Below, in pieces: positions 16,821 through 24,205 of a stretch of DNA of 64,000 bases. The DNA comes from an uncultured Ignavibacteriota bacterium (GTDB lineage: Bacteria > Bacteroidota > Ignavibacteria > Palsa-1295). Position numbers and translations under genes: made by a program. The stretch spans positions 124,001 through 188,000 of the forward strand of contig CAIUMP010000062.1 of the NCBI GenBank assembly GCA_903900335.1. Reading direction: 5' to 3'. Below the pieces are notes generated by a model that saw nothing but the letters and a program-made list of their open reading frames with translations, did not search any database and was not told the DNA's origin. Numbering within the stretch: position 1 is the first letter of the stretch; every line of letters starts with the position of its first letter.

Positions 16821-18668
16821 CTATGCCGACACCATCTGATCCGCCTTCTTCTTGGTCCGATGGCGCTCGGTCGCATCCAGGATCTTCTTGCGGAAGCGGG
16901 TGGACTCAGGCGTTACTTCGAGGAATTCGTCGTCCGAGAGCCACTCGATCTGCTGTTCGAGCGACATCTGGCGCGGTGGATCAAGTTGGATGGTGCCGTC
17001 GGAACCAGAGGCACGCATATTGGTGAGATGCTTCTTCTTCGTGATGTTGACGATCATGTCCTCATCGCGCGCGTTCTCACCCACGATCATGCCCTTGTAG
17101 ATCTTCGTGCCAGGATGCACGAAGAAGACCGAACGCTCCTGCAAATTCTCCATCGCGTACGGAGTTGCATCGCCATCATCAAGGGAGACGAGTGCGCCAC
17201 GATTACGTCCGGCAATTGGTCCTTTGTACGATTCGTAATCGAAGAAGAGCTGATTAAGAATGCCGGTGCCGCGCGTCATGGTCATGAATTCACCACGGAA
17301 GCCGATCATGCCACGGCTGGGCACATGGTAGTCGAGATGCGACTGCCCGTTGAGCGTCGCCATGTTGAGCATCTGCCCCTTGCGCATTCCGAGCGCCTCG
17401 ATCACTCCGCCGACATACTCTTCCGGCACGTCGATAACGACCTGCTCGATCGGCTCCATCGTGTCACCATCGACGACTTGCAGAATAACCTCTGGCTTGG
17501 AAACCGCGAACTCGTAACCCTCGCGGCGCATTGTCTCGATGAGAATAGCGAGCTGCAACTCACCACGCGCTGCTACTTTGAATGTATCAGGGGTAATATC
17601 TTCGACGTGAATCGAAATGTTCTTTCTCAGTTCACGCATGAGGCGCTCGCGAAGATGTCGGCTTGTCACGAACTTCCCTTCGCGTCCGGCGAGAGGGGAG
17701 TCGTTAACGACGAAATTCATCGAGATCGTCGGCTCATCCACATTGATGATCGGCAACGCCTCTGGTGTGTTCGGATCAGCAACTGTTTCGCCTATGCGCA
17801 CATCTTCGAGTCCGGCGATCTGCACGATCTCACCTGCGTATGCTTCGTCGATCTCCACGCGCTTCAATCCCTCAAAGGCATAGAGCTTCGAGATCTTCGC
17901 CTTCTCGATGGAACCATCGTGCTTAATACGTGTGATCCAATCGCCGGGGCGAACCGTGCCACGGAAAATGCGTCCCACGGCAAGACGACCAAGGTAATCC
18001 GACCAATCCACATTGGCGACGAGCATCTGGAATGGTGCGTCCTTCTCGCCAGGAGGCGCGGGCACGCAGTCGATGATCATGCGGAACATCGGTGCCAAAT
18101 CGGTCATCTCTTCCTTCAGAGTGAGCCCAGCCAATCCGGCTTTGCCGATTGCATATACAATCGGGAATTCCAACTGCTCGTATGTTGCGCCAAGCGACAT
18201 AAACAGTTCGAAGACTTCATCCAGAACTTCCTGAGGGCGCGAATCCTTGCGGTCGATCTTGTTAATGACAACGATCGGCTTGAGCCCAAGCTGAAGGCTC
18301 TTCTTGAGCACGAACTTGGTCTGCGGTAAACATCCCTCCGCGGCATCGACGAGCAGAAGCACGCCATCGACCATCTTCAAAATGCGCTCGACCTCTCCAC
18401 CGAAATCCGCGTGACCAGGGGTGTCAACGATATTCAGCTTCTTACCACCCCAGTGAACCGAGGTGTTCTTGGCCATGATCGTGATACCTTTCTCGCGTTC
18501 GAGATCGTTCGAATCCATGACGCGATCGGTGAGGTGCTCATTCGTGCGGAATGTGCCCGATTGACGCAGCATCATATCGACGAGCGTGGTTTTGCCATGA
18601 TCGACGTGCGCGATAATTGCGATGTTGCGAATATCCTCGCGTGATGTTGCGTGCTGCTTTTCCGACAT
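16821..18668 (-). CDS. typA: Ribosome-associated GTPase TypA/BipA
   Basis: 615 residues, the usual length. EF-G-like translational GTPase that binds the 70S ribosome and aids large-subunit assembly and stress adaptation. P-loop AHVDHGKT at 20-27, switch II DTPGH at 82-86, NKID at 136-139. It has the BipA-specific RGELQLAILIETMRREGYE and the C-terminal basic tail (RFRKKILDATERHRTKKKADQ). ATG at 18668 lacks a Shine-Dalgarno. A strong hairpin terminator follows at 16711-16761. Divergent from a small secreted-protein gene across a 205-bp gap, with no other recognisable element in that gap. Confidence 0.97.
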   Translation of the reverse strand: MSEKQHATSREDIRNIAIIAHVDHGKTTLVDMMLRQSGTFRTNEHLTDRVMDSNDLEREKGITIMAKNTSVHWGGKKLNIVDTPGHADFGGEVERILKMVDGVLLLVDAAEGCLPQTKFVLKKSLQLGLKPIVVINKIDRKDSRPQEVLDEVFELFMSLGATYEQLEFPIVYAIGKAGLAGLTLKEEMTDLAPMFRMIIDCVPAPPGEKDAPFQMLVANVDWSDYLGRLAVGRIFRGTVRPGDWITRIKHDGSIEKAKISKLYAFEGLKRVEIDEAYAGEIVQIAGLEDVRIGETVADPNTPEALPIINVDEPTISMNFVVNDSPLAGREGKFVTSRHLRERLMRELRKNISIHVEDITPDTFKVAARGELQLAILIETMRREGYEFAVSKPEVILQVVDGDTMEPIEQVVIDVPEEYVGGVIEALGMRKGQMLNMATLNGQSHLDYHVPSRGMIGFRGEFMTMTRGTGILNQLFFDYESYKGPIAGRNRGALVSLDDGDATPYAMENLQERSVFFVHPGTKIYKGMIVGENARDEDMIVNITKKKHLTNMRASGSDGTIQLDPPRQMSLEQQIEWLSDDEFLEVTPESTRFRKKILDATERHRTKKKADQMVSA

Positions 18669-18873
18669 AGTAATACTTCTTCAAATCCTAAAAAAATGCG
18701 CGGCCCCGATAGTGAAAGCCTTGTAAACCATTACAAATTAATAACTTACGCGCGTGTGACCGTTAGCTTGTTCGCGCTTAACCCCAACCGGCATGTTAAT
18801 GTTTCGTCCCGGCGGTTGCGAATGTGTTATATTAGCGGGAGTGTGTTCACGTCACAATGTTTCATTCTTAGCT

Positions 18874-19365
18874 ATGAAGCAACTCATACTCCTCCCTATA
18901 ATTTCCATCCTGGCAGCAGGATTCACCTTCGCCAACCACGCAAACGTGGCCGCTCCCACCGGCTTCGACGTAACCCACACCTTCACTAGAGCCGAGATCG
19001 AAGGCATCCTTGGCGGGACGATGAAGGAGCCGAAGATCGTCTCAGCTGATCTCTCCATCATTCGCTACTACCCGGAGAATGGAACCCCGTTCCTCGAAGC
19101 GTTGATCTTCTCGGCTCGCGCTTGTGATCCCGCCGATTACGACTACGGATTGAACCTCGCCAAGAAGAGCGGGGAGTATAAGCAAGATGTTGCGGGGATC
19201 GGGGATAAGGCGTTCTGGAAAGAGAACAGAGTTTCTGGCGATCTGGTGGTTGTGAAAGGCGGGATGCTGATTGATGTGGGAATCTCGCAAGCGAAGGCGC
19301 CGATGACGAAGCTGGAAGGGGCTATGAAGCTTGCAACAATGGCGTTAGCACGGCTCAGCCATTAG
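18874..19365 (+). CDS. Small secreted protein, function unknown
   Basis: About 163 residues from the ATG at 18874. The frame can be extended upstream to 18793, but 18874 gives a clean signal peptide (MKQLILLPIISILAAGFTFA). The mature part contains TFTRAEIEGILGG, an internal RACDPADYDYGLNLAKK and the motif DVAGIGDKAFW. This pattern (IeaiLG...GiGDkAfW) is seen in DUF3558-like and related exported proteins of unknown role. The downstream 720 bp hold no intact gene. Confidence 0.65.
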   Translation: MKQLILLPIISILAAGFTFANHANVAAPTGFDVTHTFTRAEIEGILGGTMKEPKIVSADLSIIRYYPENGTPFLEALIFSARACDPADYDYGLNLAKKSGEYKQDVAGIGDKAFWKENRVSGDLVVVKGGMLIDVGISQAKAPMTKLEGAMKLATMALARLSH

Positions 19366-19442
19366 TTATCTTTGTGTACATATTCTCCAGCGTGTCGACT
19401 ACCTGCTTTGGCAATTCCCAGTTGGGGTAAGTACTTATCAAA

Positions 19443-19691
19443 TTAGGCACCTTTCCAACCGCAGACGCCGCGCGATTCGAAGCCGTTGCGCTTGCGGCCG
19501 CGAAGGAAGTGATGCTCGCAATGCCGGACATCACCGAAGGCGAACCGACCCTTCGCTACACCTCGCTCGCAACGCCATTTGCCGCCTCCGGCGCGACGAT
19601 GCAGTTGATTCTCAAGGTGACAGAGTTTTCGAAAGCTTCGGATGTGAAGAATGAGATATTGAGGAGGATTTATGGGGGGATGCGAGTCTGA
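19443..19691 (+). pseudogene. Probable gene remnant (C-terminal fragment)
   Basis: From the GTG at 19509 to 19691 the frame reads as plausible protein (MLAMPDITEGEPTLRY...VKNEILRRIYGGMRV). Just upstream, about 19450-19500, a coding-like stretch (GTFPTADAARFEAVALAA) is in another frame, as if a frameshift lies near 19500. No intact start with a full domain exists. On the minus strand, about 19360-19450, there is also a coding-like tail (NLISTYPNWELPKQ...). The region looks like decayed gene ends. Family unknown. Confidence 0.3.
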
Positions 19692-19742
19692 ACTGGGATC
19701 TTTGGGATGAGGAGGATGTTGGGGATTATGCGGTGCGAAGTT

Positions 19743-19938
19743 AGCTCCGTTAGGAGCGTTATTTTTGTAGCCGCGTGCGTTAGCGCGGGGTCAACGCGCA
19801 TGTGAATTATTATTAGCTCCGTAGGAGCGAAATATTTCCCGTGGATATTATGCCGCTCCTACGGAGCTATTTGTTCTCTTTGCTTCCACAACCCCCGGCT
19901 CACGCCGGGGGCTACACATATTTCGCTCCTACGGAGCT
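19743..19938. repeat. REP-like cluster: four copies of AGCTCCGTAGGAGCG palindrome
   Basis: Two copies in one orientation (19743-19758, with an extra T; 19815-19829) and two inverted (19853-19868; 19924-19938, CGCTCCTACGGAGCT). Between the inverted pair is a GC hairpin CCCCCGGC-TCAC-GCCGGGGG (19892-19911). A further CCGCG/CGCGG hairpin lies near 19770-19790. These short palindromes are bacterial REP-type repeats. No gene is in 19692-20085. The end of the gap (about 20010-20070) is a G-rich/C-rich stretch resembling a decayed copy of the 39-bp element class. Confidence 0.75.
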
Positions 19939-20085
19939 GGGTGCGAAAGGGCTTAGTCCATGGGGCGAGCGCCCGCGCTTCATCAATCCATCCCAACAAT
20001 CCCAGTTCAGACCACCCCTTCCACGTTTAAGCGGGCGGCGGTGGAGGATGGGGGCGGGGAGCAGGGGAGGTTATTGTAAAACATT

Positions 20086-21873
20086 ATGGGAAGATCAAAA
20101 GACACAGCAGCGAAAGTACTACACGCAGCTCTCTCAGTCCTGAAGGAGAAGGGCGGGGCTCTGCCTGTTGATAAAGTTATTGAACTCGTCGGACAGCGGG
20201 TGCCACTGGACGATTACGAAAAGGAGCGATATGAAAAGACGGGATACATCCGGTGGCAGTCCATTCTCCACTTTTATTCTGTCAATGCTGTCAAAGCAGG
20301 GTATCTAACTAAGGATGCTGGCGTTTGGCGCATTACAACTGAGGGCGAAAATGCCACGGCGCTGAGTCCTGAGGCCTTGAACGAGGCCGCAGCGGAAGGA
20401 TACCGAAGATGGCGAATTGAAAATCCAAAGGTGAAAGATGACGAAAGCAATCACCCGATAATTATTAAAGGGAATAACATGGAAGCAATATTGACCGAAG
20501 AAGAGACTTCTCAATTGGTACTGCAAGCGTCGGATATTGTTGACGACAAGGAATACGACGATCAAAACGGAGAGGGTGACGTGTTACACCTTGACCCTGC
20601 GGATTCGAGGAAGATCATTTGGCAGGCTAAGGACTTCAGCATTCGTGAGTTTCAGTCGATGAAGCAAGAGGGTACTCTCAATTTGCAACCCTCCTATCAA
20701 CGGAAATACGTAATGGACACGAAGCTGGCGAGCAAGCTAGTAGAGTCGATTCTAATGGATGTGCCTATACCCGTCATATACCTGGCAGAGGAGAAAGATG
20801 CCTCGTTTAGCGTGATTGACGGTCAGCAGCGATTAACCTCGTTTATCTCATACGTGGACGGGTCGTTCCCTAATCACAAGCCATTTAGTCTCACCGGCTT
20901 GAAGGTGTTGGATTTGAACAAAAAACACTTTTCAGAGTTGGACAAGGAGCTGCAACAGAAGATTCGTACCACCACCATTCACACGATCATAATTAAGAAG
21001 GAATCTAACGAAGACATCAAGTTCGAGATCTTCGAGCGGCTAAACACGGGCTCGATTAAGCTCAATGAGGATGAGATTAGAAATACAGTATATCGAGGCC
21101 CATATATCGACTTACTCGCCAAACTCGAAAACAACGACAAGTTTCATGCGCTTGTCGGCAAGGAAAATTTCCGGACTAGAATGATCTACCGGGGAATGAT
21201 ACTTCGATTCTTCGCTCTTTCTGAAAAGACCTATATTAATTACAAGGAAAACATCAAACAGTTTTGCAACAAGGAGCTGCGCGACAATCGGAATTTAACC
21301 GATGAGAAGGCCGTCGAGTACAATCAGCGGTTTGAACATTGCGTTGACCTTGTCTCCACTGTTTTCGGCGACAAGGCTTTCAGGCGTTTCATTCCTGGCA
21401 CTGCCGACGATGTAAACGGTAAGTGGGCGGGGAGTCGCATCAACATGGCCTTGTTCGACATCCAGATGTCTGGATTTGTCAACTATTCTAAGAATCAAAT
21501 TTATCCGAAGGCGGATGAGCTGCGCGAAGGACTGATGAAGCTTATGACCGAAGATGAAGAGTTCATACGGTCAATACTCCTTCAGACTAGCGGAAAGGAT
21601 CAGATGACGATCCGTTTCAAAAAGTGGATGAACAAGATAGACGAGATCCTTGGGCCACCACGTGTGGAACAACGAGCGTTCACTTGGAATGAGAAGAAGC
21701 TCCTGTTCGATGCTGACCAAACTTGTAAGCTTTGCAACAATCAAATCATTTTGATTGATGACGCCGAGGTTGACCACATTATTCCCTTCTCCAAAGGTGG
21801 TCCTACGGAGATGAGTAATGCTCAGCTATCCCATAGGTATTGCAATCGAGCTAAAAGTAACCGCGAAGCCTAA
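20086..21873 (+). CDS. Mrr_N-like winged helix + DUF262 + HNH nuclease (putative defence protein)
   Basis: 595 residues in three parts. Residues ~5-95 resemble the winged-helix N-terminus of Mrr-type restriction proteins (AAKVLHAALSVLKEKGGALPVDKVIELV, ending WRITTEGENA). Residues ~180-450 are DUF262, the ParB/Srx-like nucleotidase fold found in GmrS/BrxU enzymes, with PSYQRKYVM (202-210) and the hallmark DGQQRLTS (245-252). The C-terminus is a zinc-type HNH nuclease: C547xxC550, D563-H564, N578, H583xxC586. This layout suggests a single-chain, nucleotide-dependent restriction enzyme against modified phage DNA, like type IV GmrSD, but with the second subunit replaced by an HNH module. It stands alone between two repeat fields, which suggests acquisition by transfer. 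No partner methylase is nearby. Confidence 0.82.
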   Translation: MGRSKDTAAKVLHAALSVLKEKGGALPVDKVIELVGQRVPLDDYEKERYEKTGYIRWQSILHFYSVNAVKAGYLTKDAGVWRITTEGENATALSPEALNEAAAEGYRRWRIENPKVKDDESNHPIIIKGNNMEAILTEEETSQLVLQASDIVDDKEYDDQNGEGDVLHLDPADSRKIIWQAKDFSIREFQSMKQEGTLNLQPSYQRKYVMDTKLASKLVESILMDVPIPVIYLAEEKDASFSVIDGQQRLTSFISYVDGSFPNHKPFSLTGLKVLDLNKKHFSELDKELQQKIRTTTIHTIIIKKESNEDIKFEIFERLNTGSIKLNEDEIRNTVYRGPYIDLLAKLENNDKFHALVGKENFRTRMIYRGMILRFFALSEKTYINYKENIKQFCNKELRDNRNLTDEKAVEYNQRFEHCVDLVSTVFGDKAFRRFIPGTADDVNGKWAGSRINMALFDIQMSGFVNYSKNQIYPKADELREGLMKLMTEDEEFIRSILLQTSGKDQMTIRFKKWMNKIDEILGPPRVEQRAFTWNEKKLLFDADQTCKLCNNQIILIDDAEVDHIIPFSKGGPTEMSNAQLSHRYCNRAKSNREA

Positions 21874-21925
21874 TCCCCTTGCGCCCCTTGTCTCTCACCG
21901 ACCTCGTCTATCCGAGGGCTGGCAG

Positions 21926-22040
21926 CCGCGCGTTTTACAGCGCCCCATTCGGGGCTAATGTTGTTTTTGGGGTAATCCGAAACCCAGGGTTGCACTGCGC
22001 TCCACCCTGGGCTGCGGGTACTTCGTGGCTCCGCCACTGG
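21926..22040. repeat. Long palindromic repeat, copy A
   Basis: About 115 bp, matched by copy B at 22154-22266. Shared parts are CCGCGCGTTTTACA, a CGGGGC-type hairpin, then AACCCAGGGT...ACCCTGGGCTGCGGGTACTTCGTG and a CTCCGCCACTG hairpin. The core CCCAGGGT/ACCCTGGG forms a stem around TGCACTGCGCTCC. Confidence 0.75.
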
Positions 22041-22076
22041 GGATGGTTTAGTCGCGGAGCGACGGCGTACTCGCAG

Positions 22077-22105
22077 CCCGGCATGTAGCGCAGCGGAATG
22101 CTGGG
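22077..22105. repeat. Imperfect palindrome CCCGGCAT...ATGCTGGG
   Basis: 29-bp stem-loop with a loop rich in GCGCAGCGG. Same compositional style as the flanking long repeats A and B, and probably part of the same repeat field. Confidence 0.55.
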
Positions 22106-22153
22106 TTAGCGAAACCGTTTAGAATGGGAAGTGCTGGAAGGACGGAGTACCCT

Positions 22154-22266
22154 GCCGCGCGTTTTTACATCGCCCGCTTCGGGGCTTATCGCTCCTTGTT
22201 ACGTGTCAACCCAGGGTTGCGCTGCGCTCCACCCTGGGCTGCGGGTACTTCGTGCCTCCGGCACTG
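22154..22266. repeat. Long palindromic repeat, copy B
   Basis: About 113 bp. Repeats the order of copy A: CCGCGCGTTTTTACA, CGGGGCTTA, then AACCCAGGGTTG...ACCCTGGGCTGCGGGTACTTCGTG and a CTCCGGCACTG ending (GCC in A, CCG in B). From 21874 to 22729 there is no gene. It holds this repeat field, then an AT-richer stretch with an orphan terminator (22583-22613). Confidence 0.75.
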
Positions 22267-22439
22267 AGGTGGGGCCGTCGGGAGGGGATGCCCGCCCTAC
22301 GGCAAGTTCAGGGCAGGCTCTACGCGGGGCATCGCGGCATAAACCACAATAGTCTGCATCTGGAATGCTATTATTATCAAAATAAGTGTACTTTGCGGGA
22401 ACTTCTCGGGCGTTTTTTGTGTTTGGTAGCGTTGTGAAA

Positions 22440-22613
22440 AATCCATCTCAATGTCTTGCAATTAGAAAAAACGAGGAAAACATTTCTCACGGAAGGAGTC
22501 GTCTGTTCATGAACATTTTCCGGACACACACATCAAGTTTATTTATACAAATCCATCTTACCGAAAAGGTTGATGCGTCGAGAAAAGGCCACTTCGAAAG
22601 AAGCGGCCTTTTT
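22440..22613 (+). ncRNA. Candidate small RNA or attenuated icd leader
   Basis: The AT-rich segment 22440-22580 differs from the GC-rich repeats before it and contains no ORF. It ends in a strong intrinsic terminator. It contains a possible stem CGGAA...TTCCG (about 22485-22521). No known RNA family recognised. This is an inference from the terminator alone. Confidence 0.3.
22583..22613 (+). terminator. Orphan rho-independent terminator upstream of icd
   Basis: AAAAGGCC-A-CTTC, tetraloop GAAA, GAAG-C-GGCCTTTT followed by more T (TTTTTGTTT). A textbook intrinsic terminator on the plus strand, 117 bp before the icd start. No gene lies upstream on this strand for 700 bp, so it ends either a small RNA from about 22440-22580 or an icd leader. 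Confidence 0.75.
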
Positions 22614-22729
22614 GTTTGGGGCAACAGGCCGGGAGCATACTCCTGCTCAAATCTGTTTGCGCGCGCAGAATTATCCGGGTCTATCCCGTTCAGAACTCAC
22701 GAACGATCACAACCTAATCTACCGACTCC

Positions 22730-24061
22730 ATGAGCGTTGACGCAAAGATACTGAAAGCACCTACTCGCGGCGAGAAGATCACCATGACGGCCACCGGCCT
22801 TAATGTGCCGAGTGAGCCGATCATCCCATTCATCGAAGGCGACGGCACTGGCGCGGATATTTGGCGCGCGTCCGTTCGCGTGATCGACGCGGCGGTCGAG
22901 AAGGCGTACAACGGCTCGCGGAAGATCTCGTGGTATGAGGTCTATGCTGGTGAGAAGGCCAATCAGGTCTATGGTGCGAATACGTGGCTGCCGACCGAGA
23001 CGCTCGATGCTATCCGCGAGTATTCCATCGGCATCAAGGGTCCGTTGACAACACCCGTTGGTGGCGGCATTACGAGCCTCAATGTTGCGCTTCGTCAGCA
23101 GCTTGATCTGTATGTTTGTCTGCGCCCCGTGCGCTACTTCGCGGGCGTGCCATCGCCAGTGAAGAAGCCGGAAGCTGTTGACATGGTTATCTTCCGCGAG
23201 AACACGGAGGATATTTATGCTGGCATCGAGTGGGCCGCTGGTACGCCAGAAGCCAACAAGATGCTGAAGTTCATCGAGGCGGAATTCCCGAAGGCGTTTG
23301 GGAAGATTCGTTTTGGTACGGAAGCGAAGGCCAAGGAGTGGTCGGCGCAGGCGGGTGTGGGCGATGTTGCGAACGCACCGCATGTGGGCGTGGGCATTAA
23401 GACGGTCAGCCAGGAAGGCACAACGCGTATCGTTACCTCGGCCATTGAGTATGCGATCGCGAACAAGCGCAAGAGTGTGACGATCGTGCACAAGGGCAAC
23501 ATCATGAAGTTCACCGAAGGCGCGTTCCGCGATTGGGGCTATGAGGTTGCGAAGAAGAAGTTCGGTGCGGTGGAGATCGATGGTGGCCCGTGGTGCAAGA
23601 TCCCGGATGGTTTACCGGGCGCGGGAATCGTCATTAAGGATGCGATTGCGGACATCACGCTACAGCAGGTGCTTACGCGTCCCGAGGATTTCGATGTGAT
23701 CGCGACACTCAATCTCAATGGTGATTATTTGTCGGATGCTCTTGCAGCGCAGGTCGGCGGAATTGGTATTGCTCCTGGTGCGAACATCAATTATGTAACT
23801 GGTGCTGCTATCTTCGAAGCGACGCACGGGACGGCGCCGAAGTATGCGAATCTCGATAAGGTCAATCCCGGCAGCGTGATTCTTTCCGGCGAGATGATGC
23901 TCCGCTACATGGGCTGGACCGAAGCCGCCGATCTCATCATCAGTGGCCTCGACGCCGCCATCGCCAGCAAGCGCGTTACCTACGATTTCGCCCGCCAAAT
24001 GGATGGTGCGACGGAGGTGAAGACGAGTGAGTTTGGGGATGAGATCATCAAGCGGATGTGA
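22730..24061 (+). CDS. icd: NADP-dependent isocitrate dehydrogenase
   Basis: 443 residues. Oxidatively decarboxylates isocitrate to 2-oxoglutarate in the TCA cycle; can run in reverse in reductive carbon fixation. Close in layout to E. coli Icd: substrate loop with the phosphorylatable-type serine S116 in TSLNVALRQ, catalytic [12 protein letters not shown], and NADP-specificity residues K-Y in HGTAPKYAN and Y/R in VTYDFARQ. The 2-oxoglutarate product fits the korAB oxidoreductase at 57.9-60.8 kb. ATG at 22730, no Shine-Dalgarno. Strong terminator at 24096. Confidence 0.96.
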   Translation: MSVDAKILKAPTRGEKITMTATGLNVPSEPIIPFIEGDGTGADIWRASVRVIDAAVEKAYNGSRKISWYEVYAGEKANQVYGANTWLPTETLDAIREYSIGIKGPLTTPVGGGITSLNVALRQQLDLYVCLRPVRYFAGVPSPVKKPEAVDMVIFRENTEDIYAGIEWAAGTPEANKMLKFIEAEFPKAFGKIRFGTEAKAKEWSAQAGVGDVANAPHVGVGIKTVSQEGTTRIVTSAIEYAIANKRKSVTIVHKGNIMKFTEGAFRDWGYEVAKKKFGAVEIDGGPWCKIPDGLPGAGIVIKDAIADITLQQVLTRPEDFDVIATLNLNGDYLSDALAAQVGGIGIAPGANINYVTGAAIFEATHGTAPKYANLDKVNPGSVILSGEMMLRYMGWTEAADLIISGLDAAIASKRVTYDFARQMDGATEVKTSEFGDEIIKRM

Positions 24062-24095
24062 TACGTTGATTTCGGAAGTCAGGCCTTCCAAGGTA

Positions 24096-24143
24096 CAAGG
24101 TCTAAGTTTGCAGATTTGCAGACTTAGACCTTGTTGATTTCTT
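24096..24143 (+). terminator. Rho-independent terminator of icd
   Basis: Perfect 12-bp stem CAAGGTCTAAGT / ACTTAGACCTTG (24096-24107, 24122-24133) with an inner TTGCAG direct repeat in the loop, followed by TTGATTTCTT. Confidence 0.7.
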
Positions 24144-24205
24144 ACAAATTCTGATGCAACCCTAAGAACCGGAAGCAAAGTCCACTTTCCACGGTTTAGC
24201 GGCTA

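Noticed and set aside
16860-18329. 489-codon plus-strand frame opposite typA
   Set aside because: Shadow of typA; His/Asp/Arg-rich composition and no domain.
18793-18873. Upstream extension of the small secreted protein
   Set aside because: The ATG at 18874 starts a clean signal peptide; the extra 27 residues are Cys/Arg-rich and not signal-like.
19740-22350. CRISPR array
   Set aside because: Repeats are palindromic, irregularly spaced and of several kinds; no uniform repeat-spacer pattern and no cas genes.
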